DNA of 64,000 nucleotides, from positions 1,905,886,644 through 1,905,950,643 of the forward strand of contig OY728163.1 in assembly GCA_963277665.1 (NCBI GenBank), read 5' to 3'. Under the pieces are notes generated by a model. The model did not search any database. It was given only the letters and a program-made list of their open reading frames with translations, and had not been told where the DNA came from. Origin of the DNA: Viscum album. Its lineage: Eukaryota > Streptophyta > Magnoliopsida > Santalales > Viscaceae. Below, piece by piece: positions 43,767-55,640 of the stretch. The translations under genes were made by a program, and so were the position numbers. Positions within the stretch are counted from its first letter, which is position 1. Each line of letters starts with the position of its first letter.

Positions 43767-46700
43767 TGTAATGTACCAAGATGGATGGAACTAAAATGTT
43801 TCTTCGAGCCAATTTTCAACAAGACCTCATGTTCACCTATTTATTTTTCATAGGCTAATAACTAGAAATGTGGGTCTAATTATAGAAATAAAGGATATTT
43901 TACACCAATATCAAAGTGAAAAAGCAGAATAAAATAACCAAAAAATACACATCAATATCCTTGGGAAGAATAAATGAACTGAAATATAATAATTATGTAT
44001 TAAAATGAAGTAAAATAAGGTACTAAACAACCATGTTATAAATATAACATTAGTTTCCTACTAGGATGATCTCATACATAAAAATATACATCTAAAAAAT
44101 AAATACATCAGGATTTACTTCCAACTCTGATCCAATTCATATATTTGGTATCTAATACCATGACACAATTCGAGCTATCATGACCAGTCATGAAAAAATA
44201 AACAAGGTTATATTCCCACACCTATGCCTACAATATACATATTAGATTTTACTATGTTACCATGTGTAGTGGAAGTACAAGTAGGTTTTGAGTGAACCTA
44301 AATAGTCCAACAACAATGGTGTCTAAAATAATTACCTTCCAAAGCATCAATTTATGCAGATAAATAGAGATATTAATAAATATCCCATAATGGAAGATAT
44401 ATTACAATAAATACAACAATTCATCTCGTTCGCCCTAGACATAGGGTTATAAAGTGACTCTTGAGTTAACCAGTCTTGCATCAACCTATTTTGGCGGTCT
44501 AAGCCACAAACACAGGGTAATACACACTATGAACAATAAAAAGGTCCCTTTTTGATTTTCTATTTATCATCAATAAGGATAAATATTCATGAAAACCATG
44601 TTGTGAAACTCGATCCCACACCTATCACATACCAAAAACTATGAGTTCTGATACGGATAATCATGCCCTTTATTCCAATCATATATCATAAAAATAGTTT
44701 CCCATCCCTCATTCCAACACCTACTCATACATTCAACAACTGTTCTTGGAGAATCATTCCAACACCTATAAACCATGGATACAAAGTGCTACTCTACAAT
44801 ACATTTACATATAGTATACTAACTATCCTTAGAGCTTCAATCCAACACATATTCCATATAATATAATACATATTCTTAGAGCATCAATCCAACCCCAAAT
44901 CAGATTCATCATTTTGGAAAAAATCAAGGGTCAATATCTTTATCATAAAAATTAAAAAAGGTTTCAAAAATTTTTTTCTAACAATTATCATTTACCACGT
45001 TCTTTTTCATCCTTTAATTCTAAAACCATTTAAAAACCTCTTTTTTCATCAAACATTTAAAAATAACCATCAGGGTATCTCACTAATGGGTCTGAAGACA
45101 CACACACATTTCAACTCAACATTGAAACCCATTGATAACCTCTTACTAGGATACCACATGAGGTAAATGACTCATTTTAAAAAAATAATAATTTAAAAAC
45201 ATATCCTCACATTGAAACCTAAAATTTGGTAAAAACCCAATGTGAATGGTTAAAACCCTTTCAATATACCCATAAAACTTTCAAAAATTATTAACACATT
45301 AAAAAACCCATTAATTACTATTTTATACTCATTATGTCTTTTACTATTTGATTAATCCAAATAATGAGATTGACTATGTTAATCTTTTACCCCAGCTAAT
45401 TTAACCTTAAAAATACGACTTATCATTATTAGTGAATGAAACACCCCATGGGTGGATATAGGTTTAGCCTTATAAACACCAAGAGATCCTAAATGATCAA
45501 TTGAAGGACTGAAGTACCAATTTAAAGATAAAAAATTACTTAACCAAATGAAGAAAACACACACATGTTATTTAAGGAACATACCACATACACATGTATG
45601 TAAATTAATAATATTATGGGTAATTCTTTTATACCACCTAAATCATTAATGAAGCATTACATAATAGTTCTGAAGTCTGGTGACCATTCTAATATCCATA
45701 AAATCCCTATTCAATCACTATAGAATACAAATGATCTAGAAACAATCACTTATTATTATACCTCATTCCTATAAACACCAATTAATTAATTATAATAGTT
45801 ATAATTAATTATTTCATTAAAATCCAACTTGTCATATTTCATGAGAACTCACTGGGTGCTCACCTCTTATTGAAACTCCATGAATATGATATATGAATCC
45901 CAAAAGTGACCCATGAAACCATTCGTTATCAAATTATATAATGAAATACAGTGAAGCACCATGTGGAATCCAACTTAGATTTTCCTCTATGGAAGCCTAC
46001 AAAATTCCCATTAAAAATCAGATGATTTTCTCATTCTTCGGTGTAAAATTCAACAAAACCTAAACATAGGTTATCCAAAATTATATAGAATAAGGAAAAT
46101 TATTGAAGTAACTAAAGGTAAATTTTTATCTCAAAACACCTACAGAACCGAAAAAAACTCTCATTTATGAGGTTGGAAGAATAGAAGATCATCCCTCCAC
46201 TAGTTTTTACACACAAGGGAAGAGAAGTGGAGGGTTATGTTAAAATACCAGAGAGAAATAATGGTAAAATAACTATTTTTATGAGATTATGGTTAGCCAC
46301 ATGGTCTGGCTTCAACATATTCTAAAATTTTCGATAACCTTGTGGTTTGACCTATCCAAACCATCACACTTTCATGATTTGTTTTCAAGCTCGTCCAAAC
46401 AAAAAAAAATCATTCAACACCACACTGTAATAATTTTCATTATTTCTATGAAATTTTGTGATGGTAATGAACCATGTCTAGAACCTCATCATATACACAT
46501 GGTTTCCCCTTATTCTATTATTGGTTTGTCCTTAATTTTTTTTAACCATGAGACACAACCTTAGTTAGTTCAAAATGAACTGAAATACTCCCGAGCATCA
46601 AATTGTCACATAGTTTCTTCAACATCATGTATACCCAATCCAAAACCGTAACTATAATCTCCAAAACTCCTAAAACATAACCCAAATCCTCCAAGGACCA

Positions 46701-46873
46701 TATAAAAACCTAGAATACCTTATTAACACCATTACTTACCTAAAAAAATATATTTAGGGATTCTAACTCTCAGAATTCCATTATGAGTGTCAATTCAAAA
46801 TTTGACACAACCAATATATGAAAATTGAAACTTTGTTTAGAAATTTCAACTATTCTCTAACTGGGATATTACA
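43767..46873 (-). repeat. Left LTR of third large element, 3.1 kb
   Basis: TGTAATGTACCAAGATGG at the left edge and CTGGGATATTACA at the right edge. Shared anchors with 54119-55640 are the CATACATAAAAATA block (44073 against 54428), the block GTAAAAACCC...GGTTAAAACC (45230 against 55585) and the TATCTC block (45076 against 55434). The open frames at 44663-44866 and 46289-46564 have no recognised product. Confidence 0.7.
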
Positions 46874-47159
46874 AACTCCAAACCATAATAAATATCATCT
46901 AGGAGAGTTAATAGTGTCCATTCATTAGAACCACCTAACTTATGTCAGTTACACATTATATGTAGTAGGGTCTTTCAATTTACGAAAACCTAACACACAG
47001 CTAAAGAACAATCTCTAACTCAAGGAAATCAATAATATAAAACTCAATCCAATCCCCATTGAAAAACCCCAAAACACTACAATGTCACTTACCCAATATC
47101 ATCCAATATAAACATTAATTACAAAACCACCTGATCACTCATTGGTACACGCTTCACAG
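46874..47159. other. Interior of third large element, left part
   Basis: AT-rich, with no recognised coding sequence. The purine tract expected next to the LTR edge (minus strand TTTGGAGTT) is weak. Confidence 0.4.
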
Positions 47160-47410
47160 TTGGGGTGGCGCCTTAGTGGTAAACCTTGAATTCCTTCATC
47201 CAAAAGACCAGGGATCAAATCGTGGTATGCCACACATGAGATTTATAATATAGGACTTGATTTAGGTATGATGAAGGTAGGATGATGAAGTCTTGACACT
47301 ATATTGGGATTTAGGCCATGTTTATGGGCCACTTGGTCTTGGGATTATGAGCTATGTATTGGGTCTCCCTCCTCCCTAATAGAAAGAGGTATTTGTTGTT
47401 ATAGTAAAAT
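47160..47410 (+). mobile_element. tRNA-derived SINE
   Basis: A pol III A box (TGGCGCCTTAGTGG, 47166-47179) and a B box (GGATCAAATC, 47212-47221) are 46 bp apart, as in a tRNA-derived promoter. They are followed by about 180 bp of unrelated body that includes a GGGCC/GGCCC-like inverted motif. It ends near TATTTGTTGTTATAG, like the T-rich tails of plant Au-type and related SINEs. It is clearly more GC-rich than its surroundings, hence probably younger. Target duplications were not found with confidence. There is no protein product. Confidence 0.7.
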
Positions 47411-48060
47411 GAGGCTTCAACCAAAAATTTGTTATATAAAAAAAATCATTATCCCAATGTGCTACCCACTATAATATTTATCTTCTAACCACTAACTTTT
47501 GATTCTTGGAATCTCCATCATAAAAAAATACCAAAGTACATGAACTAAATCTCCCATGAAACACCCTGAATGTTACCAAACCTATTATTCCAAAATAACC
47601 ATAAGAACACCAATCATCACTATATCCCATCATCATCATCAGACAAATAGGAGGGGAAACATACGTAACATTAATGTATGAACTATAATGAAAATGGTTT
47701 TTCCTTGATAGAACACCTCAAACACAAAATTATCTTATTGTTCCCAAAACAACATGCTGGATGTTTCATGAAACCTTCCACACCCAAATTACGTGTTAAT
47801 TATAAAGTTTTATTTTATTAAAAAATATAAAGGGGAAAAATACATAAAAAAATAAAAAAATATAGGGCTAAAAAGGCCTAAAATAGTAAATCCAAGGGGA
47901 TTATACTCAGATTAAATCCATCCCTTCAAAAGGAAAATAACCCAGATTTTAAAAACATATAAAGGACGTACCTGGAAAGGACCTAGATAAAGAAAAAATG
48001 ATACTTTATTTCCCTCATTCCAAATATGAAGGATATCTATACAATCATTAATATAACTAA
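47411..48060. other. SINE flank and probable LINE 3' region
   Basis: No gene. A run at 47805-47835 (gttttattttatt) could be the poly(A) end of the minus-strand LINE. No target duplication was established. Confidence 0.35.
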
Positions 48061-51000
48061 TACACTTGTGGATATAATATGATATTATTCAAGGGTTACT
48101 ACAAAGACCTAGTAGAAAGGTCTGGATGATTTTGGAGGCAATATACATATCCACCAAACCAATGCTGAACTGATTACATAATTCCAAACCTGTGAGAATT
48201 TCCCTTTCCTTAGTTTGGAGGGAATCTTTAAGGACAAATTGGGATGAAAATGAAAGTATCACATAGACCATGGTATCCCAAACTACCCCACCACCCTACA
48301 TAGTGACCATATGACATGAGCTATCAGAATTAAATTTGAGCCTCGATAGAGATGACACTAGCATACCCATTTCCCTTGTAGGATATTCATGATGAAAGAA
48401 ATAAAAGGCCAATTGCGCTTGATTCTCCTGAGATACGGGGCATCATTATAGGATTTGGAGAGCTGAGAATGGTAAAATAACATGCTTCTGATCCTCCACA
48501 TGAGAGCCAACGACATGCATAGGGTTCCCTCATACTGTGCGATATTCATCTCCTTCCAAATACACTAATAAATTGTCACATTAATTATCACTCGTACCTT
48601 ATACTATGATCAGTTCTACTGCACCCCATGGAACTGGAAGGACCTAAAGTATTTTCTTAATGATAACTGGGAGGGTAATGCAGTGAGTTTTCTAAAGGTT
48701 ATCCAGATCATGCGAGTCCAATCGCTTCCAAATAACAGGTGATCTGAGGAATCTTCACATAGATTAGCATAATAAAGGCACTATAATTCCATTATTATGC
48801 CTATAAGTTTAATGTTATTAGTAGTAGGAATATCACTATTAAGGATGTTCCAAACAAGGAAGTTCAACTTGGAAGGGTCCGCATTACACTAGAGGGAAGC
48901 TGCACAACCATCCTGCTTGAATGGAAGAGAATGGAGCAGGCACAGATCCTTCCTAGAAAAAACTCCAGATGAAGATCCATACAAGAAACGTTTATCAGTG
49001 TTTCTATTAAGTCTAATGAGATAAAAGAGGACATGTTGTTCATTTTTAAGGATAGCCCAAGAGAAATCTAGGTAACTCTTTTATTGTCTGAAGGTCATAT
49101 CTAGTGTAAGACACCTAGGGAAACCAAACACAACTTTGACCTAGTTTTGATACCAGAAGATGATGTCGCCTCTTCCAACTATCCACCAGGTGTATCTCTA
49201 GAGTAATTCGATATGTGGTTGGATGAAGATCCACATGGGCGAGGGATTTCTATTATTAGAGATTTTATTATTTCCGTGCCTTATTTTTATGAGCATACAC
49301 CACAATGAGCGGAAATCAAGAACTTCCCATGCCATTTTGGCATGCAGGACTTGCACCCCACTGGACACACTTCTAACATTAATTCCCCCTCTAAGAAATA
49401 CCATTCCATCCTAGAATTGGATGCCCAGTGATGATTTTCATCTGAGTGTTCATCCTATATGATGTATTCTTGAGTATTACCAATTCCAGATATAACTATG
49501 TTAGGAATCTTGAGGGAAGATAAAGAATGAATTATAATTAAAGTGAGGAAAGTATTTAATAGAGTAATGTAGCCACCATGAGATAGAAAAAGATTATTCT
49601 AATTGTTGATACATCCCATGATCATTTCAACAAACCCATTGAAGTGGTGGATACAAACACTAGTAGAGGAGATTGGGGCACTGAGATAGTCCATCAGAAA
49701 TTTGTGTCTATGCATTACTATATTTATTTCTAGGTATTTAATACACCTTTATGTACACATATAGGAGAGGTAAATACTACTATTCTCAAAATTTATCAAC
49801 TACCACCAACATTTACAGTACTCCTCAAGAATAACATTAATGCCTCAATTCAAATTTTTTACTTCCATTAAGAAACAAAATGGTATCATCTACATAAATT
49901 TGGTGTGAGACTACACTAAAATGATTCTTACACTAAAAATGAATAATATTAGAAACTTGGATAATTCTAATGATGTATATAATGAGTGAATCCGATATCA
50001 AAATGAACAGACTGGGAGAAAGAGGATCACCTTGCCTAAGACCCTGGGCAGATTTAAAGAAGCTGCATTGTTTTTTAATAAAGGTAATACTGATCCATAG
50101 CGATCTGCGAAACCTATATAATAGGTATAAGGACAACATGGAGAATCCCATTCATGATAAGATCTTAAAGATAATATTCCAATCAATTCTATTATAGGAT
50201 TTTACATGTAAATCTTAATAACCACATTAGAACTTTTTACCTTCTGTTTGATATCCAATAACATCTATTGTGCCAAACCGATCACCCCCTATATCAACTT
50301 TCCTTTAATAAAACTGTGTTATTATTCAAAAATCCATGAAGGAAGTAGAATTGAAATTATTCTATTTATGACACTTTCTAGGACCTTATAGAAGATGTTA
50401 CACATGCTGATGGGGTGGTAGTGTTTAAGTGAGGATGAGTCCTTGATATTTGTTATTGGAACAATATTTTTTAAACAAGAAATGTGCATTAGATGACCTT
50501 ATTGAAAGAAATATTAAAACGAATCAACAAGTTACTTTATGACCAAGTCCTAAGTGGCCACAATGAAGGAGCCTGGAAAACCGTCAAGTCCAGGATAATT
50601 TTCCGGGTTTAGTCCTTTCATCGAATAATAAATTTCATGTTATTCTAGAATATATTCAAAACATTGGTTTTCATGAAATGATACCACTTGAGGGAAGCAT
50701 TAAAAAATATTAGAGGATCCATAATGATAACCTCCTAGCATGTGAGGGTTTGAACCAGCCATGAGAGACCTAAAGTAAGACTTGACCATCACCCCAACCA
50801 TATCAGGGTTGTCCAAAAAGGATTCATCCTCCAACTGGATATTCAGTCTGGTGTTCCACTTCCTATCTTGAAAACACACATGAAATAATGTAGTGTTGTT
50901 GTAACCTTCAAAGATCCACTTGACCTTGTCTTGCTTTCATAACAGGCATTCATGTTCCAAAATATTATAAGCAAGGGTGTTCTTTTTTCAGTAAGTTGTA

Positions 51001-51480
51001 TGAAAGAATCCTAATCCTAGTTGGCCTTGAGGGTAGACTCCATATTTTCAACTTATTGAGAAAGAATTTCTAGTGCATGGGATTTGGAAGGATTCCTCTT
51101 ATTACATGCATAAAGATCAACCTTTAGACATATTTTCTTCTTATAAATAATGGTCCACGAACACCCCATCACTAGTCTATAACAAGAAGTGTACACCAAT
51201 TCATGGTAATAATTATTAGAGGTCCATAACTTAGAAAAGTGGAAGCGGTCATCACTGCTTAATCTATGAGATAGAATGAAAAAATGGGTGAGTGATCCAA
51301 AAGAACTATTGGGAGATGTTTAACATTGGAGTCAAGATAGGCTGATATGGTATCTAAGTTGGAGAGGAAACAGTTGAGATGGAACCATGTATGATTAGGA
51401 CCTTTATAATTATTACACCATTTAAAATTACCCCCATAGAAACACATATCTGCAAGGACAATGTACATTATGTTTTAGCC
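48060..51480 (-). pseudogene. L1-type LINE: endonuclease, reverse transcriptase and RNase H, 5'-truncated
   Basis: Minus-strand blocks in the order of plant L1-type LINE ORF2 are as follows. The endonuclease end reads CFYGGNFKWCNNYKGPNHTW and HLPIVLLDHSPIF (51259-51468). The RT reads QGLRQGDPLSPSLFIL (about 50000-50060), then HQIYVDDTILFLNG (around 49870-49905, YVDD at 49885-49896). The RT connection block reads NNRNPSPMW (49198-49404). A zinc-binding region lies around 48358-48549. The RNase H-like end reads LTGLELCNQFSIGLVDMYIAS (48089-48271). Numerous stops and frame changes separate them. Similarity begins abruptly in the endonuclease at about 51480, the usual 5' truncation of LINEs. ORF1 and the N-terminal endonuclease are absent. 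Confidence 0.8.
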
Positions 51481-54100
51481 CATGTAGGAATATCCTTATA
51501 ATACTTTTCCCAAATTTACCAAAATCCAACTACCTATCCATCGCTATATCACATGATCATAATTTATTCACTTCTAAAAGAATTACAAAACCACAAAATC
51601 ACAACCACTGGAGTTCATAACTGACCACTAGTGAGATTTCATAGTAAGACCCCCACTAACTTAGAATAATAGTCATGCTCTTCCATTCACATTGACGAAC
51701 CTCTAACACAGGCCCCTAAAATTGCATTTCAAAACCACCATGAACCCAATGCCAATATCGGTTTTATAATCCTACACCCCAAATTTTATATTTTCATTCC
51801 CTATAGAATCTATGCATTCACCTCGATGATTTATAAATAGAAACATGGTTCCACCATGACCAATACTTGAAAAAACTATACAACTACATCCCCTCAAATA
51901 TAATAGTTTCACCTCTGAGACTAACATGTCAATCCTAACTTAAGAATTTTCATTATCATCATCTCACTCAAGAATCTTAAACCACCATGGAACATATTTC
52001 ATTAACTTATAACCTATTAATTATACATAGATGTATTTCTTTCAATATAGAAAAAAAAATGTCAACTATCACAAATCCCCAATGCCTTGAGAACTGTTCC
52101 CATTATATTCAATGATATTCAATCCATCCACTTATAAGGAGTCCCTCCATCAAACCATAAATCACATTTTTCTAGTTAGTGATATATAAATTTTCCCACA
52201 CTATACTCCAAAGGATTTCATGATATTAGACATGATCATCTCTAAATTTAGAGTACACAAATAATACATTAATAAATACCACCACAACTCCACAATTTCT
52301 ATTGTCACCTATAATAGAAGGGCTTATCAGACCTATTCATATGACTCATGAATCCTTTCCCATAATCATCACATCACACCCACATCGTTACTTAACATAT
52401 AAATGGATTACATCATAAACCAATATCCCTGAGTATACAATCCCATAATTCTTGATATATAAACCAAATTAAATAGAATATTTCTAAATGATCATGGCCA
52501 CAAGTTCCCATTAACTCTTAGTTTTTACAATCTATTGTGTAACCAAACCAAGAAACCAATATATGAATCTAGCGAGTCACGTATCATGAAAACTTGTCTC
52601 ATGGGACCTTTACACTAGCCATGAATACCCCTCATACATATCTAACCCATTATAGAGAAGAATTAGTTTTTTTAAAATAAGATCAAACTCACTAAACTAG
52701 AACCACTTGCTCATTCACTCAAATCCCGAGTGTCATTTAAAAAAAAATATACACTAAGATTGTTTATGTTCTTACTACATTGCTAAATATGCATACAAAT
52801 ATAATCATGTAAGTCACCTAACGAGTGTTCCCTTAAAAAAAGTGCTACCAAAACATAAACACTCCATGCTCTTACTAACAAAGTAAAACTATACAGCTCC
52901 ATGCACATCATAACAATAATAGACTCGCACGCACAGTCCCCTCACTAAGTGAAATCATACACCTGAAACCATATTTCCTTGAGAACCTATTATACACCCA
53001 ATACACTCATAAACATCATTAAAATAATATCTTCAGAACCATTCCCTATTCTATGAACCCAAATGATCCTTCCCATTTAGAAACAAACCACAAGGATGTT
53101 GTGCTAAAACACACATACTTATTTTAAAAAAAATAATGGCATTAAACATGTCTGAACCCTATAATAGGTAGAAAAATTCATGTACTACATTCAATAGTCT
53201 AAATATCCACTCATTCCCCACAGATAGAATGGGACACAAAAATATATCAAACCATCTATCGGTTCTACCTCAAAGGACACACTGTACTAACTCCTTAAAC
53301 TGGAGTCACATAGAGAAGGTAATTAAGCTCTCCCACCTATCCCCACCAGTCAATACTCACAAAAAATAGGTCCATCCATCTACATATACAATAAATAACT
53401 AAATTCTATAATCCACATGGAATCAAGAACACTCATCTCCCAACTTCACATGAAAGGGACATGTCAAAAAAAACATCTATAGGGTCTCATATATAAAAAA
53501 TACCTCAAAAAAAGAACCAATCACCCAAAAAAGAGAACCCATCCACTACAAGAATCTTAACATGATACTGCTCTATGGAGGGCCATGTCACACTAAAAAC
53601 CTAAAAAATACTCAAAATAGTCCAATGGCTATATACTCATACCATACTGACCCACCAAGGTCACTATCCAACTATGCATGGGGCCACACCAACATTTTGA
53701 TCATTGATCATCTCAACATAGATCCACATAACCTGAAATCAGATTTAAATCCATAAAATCACAAACTAGAAAGATTGTAACAACATATGTGACTAACATG
53801 ATACATGAGACTAATATTTCCTATATATTCTAGTAATTAAAACAAAATCACGTGACTCTTTCCACTAGCCCAACATCCATAAATACATAATTAACCACAA
53901 AATCTAAAAAAAGTTCATCACCCAAAGATAAATCATATACAACCATAACATCAAAAATATGAACAAAACATCCAGTCCTGGTAACCTATAATTCATATCA
54001 TAATATATGTTCATAATGCACCATATTGAAATCCATAAAAATATCTGACACATTACTATATATCTAGTATACCAAATCCCAAATAGTAAATAATAATGTA
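51481..54100. other. Interior of third large element, right part
   Basis: AT-rich, with a relatively high A+C content on the plus strand and many short ACCA/CATC words. No open frame with a recognised product: the 53562-53756 and 53904-54143 frames resemble nothing known to me. Gag would be expected here on the minus strand near the primer site, but I could not identify it. Confidence 0.4.
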
Positions 54101-54117
54101 ATTGATTTGATATAACT
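54101..54117 (-). other. Candidate primer-binding site of third large element (decayed)
   Basis: ATTTGATATAACTT next to TGTAACATCC mirrors the arrangement at 26444-26458 (CTCTGATACCAACTT before the LTR edge). About nine of twelve core bases agree. Weak evidence on its own. Confidence 0.4.
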
Positions 54118-54118
54118 T

Positions 54119-55640
54119 TGTAACATCCTTCCTGAGATTCCACTAAACTGGTTCTCTAAGCTGGTTATCTACATGACCACAAGAACAACACATCTCACTA
54201 TAGAGGTTTTTGAATAGTAGTAAGAGTATATTGTGGGATTGTGAGGATATTATACCCCTATATTAGAGTGCACAACCAGATATAAATAATGAAAAATCAA
54301 AGACATAAATTTCCATGGGAATAATTAATTAAAATAAATAGATACATGGAATAATAAAATGGAATGTAGTAACTTCTTAAACAACCATTTAATACATATA
54401 ACACTGGTATTCTACTGGACCAATCCCATACATAAAAATAATCAACCTAAAAATAAATACATTAGGATGTACTTCCAACATCAAGAAATTTAATATACTC
54501 AGTATCCAGTACTATGAACCCATATGAGATATCACACTTTATTCTGAAACACTCAACATAGTCCAAATCACACATCTGTGCCTATAATAGTAATTTGAGA
54601 GCTTCCCTAGTACCCATGTGTAGTGGCATCCCAATTTAGGTGTGAGTAAATCTAATTAATCCACCACCAATGTTGCCTAAAAAATATCAGTCAGATCATA
54701 TGTGTATATAGATAAAAAGAGATATAAATAAACATCATGTAAAGGAAGATACATGCCCTGGAATACAACAACTCATCCCATACCCATAGGGCCTCAGGTT
54801 CTAATGTGACACCCAGGCCAAGAAAACCTCCATCAACCTATTTTTATCATATAAGACACAAAAAATATGTTAATACATTTTATGAAAAATGAAAAATTTG
54901 ATTTTCCTTTACTATTTATAACAAGGAAGCATAAAAATTTAGTTAAATCATGATGGAAACCTCATTCCTATAGAAATACCATAATAAAAATTATCAATGT
55001 TAATATAGAGCATCATGTATTTCATTCTAAACATACACCATAACAACAGTTCTTAAATAATAACTCCCAAAACATTAAACCATGGATACAAAGCATCAAT
55101 CCAAAATCAATTTCCATATGGTATACCACTACACTAAGATCTTAAAACTATCATTTAAACTATACTTTAAACTATAAGTTTCTAGAGACTCAGTTCAAAA
55201 CCTATTCTATATAGTATACTACCAGTTCCGAGAGCATTAGTCTTTCATAAAAACTATTTCATCATTTCCAAAAATAGTAAGGGTTGATATAGTGACCCAC
55301 ACAACATTCAAAAATTATACAAATAAACCCCTTTTAAAACCATTATATTTTATCGAGGCCTCATTGTACCTTTAACATGAAAAATAGGTCAAAACCTCTC
55401 ATTTTTTCAATCATTTAAAAGGATTTCTCAAGGTATCTCCCTAAAGGGGGAAATAAGAAAACCATTTCCAATCAATATTTAATCCAACATATAACCTCTT
55501 TTATAAATCCAATTAATGGTTAACACCTCATTTTATATCTATAATCATTTAAAAATATATCCCCCCATTAACATCTTAAACATGGTAAAAACCCAACATA
55601 TATGGTTAAAACCATTTCAAGGGCCTCATATGCATTTCAA
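54119..55640 (-). repeat. Right LTR of third large element, truncated
   Basis: Follows the left LTR from 43767 to about 45290 in order, with CTAAACTGGTTCTCTAAGC (54145) against CTAAAATGTTTCTTCGAGC (43791) near the start. Beyond about 55640 the sequences no longer agree, so half of this LTR was deleted or replaced. Confidence 0.7.

Larger units (their letters stand above)
43767..55640 (-). mobile_element. Third large LTR element with nested SINE and LINE
   Basis: The left LTR is 43767-46873, TGTAATGTACC...GGGATATTACA. A second copy starts TGTAACATCC at 54119 and follows it in order to about 55640 before similarity ends. Before 54119, ATTTGATATAACTT resembles a decayed CTCTGATACCAACTT, so the primer site is to the left of the right-hand copy and the element reads on the minus strand. 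The 7.2-kb interval contains a SINE (47160-47410) and a LINE (about 47800-51480). The remainder has no gag or pol that I could recognise. The orientation is inferred only from the weak primer site. Confidence 0.65.
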
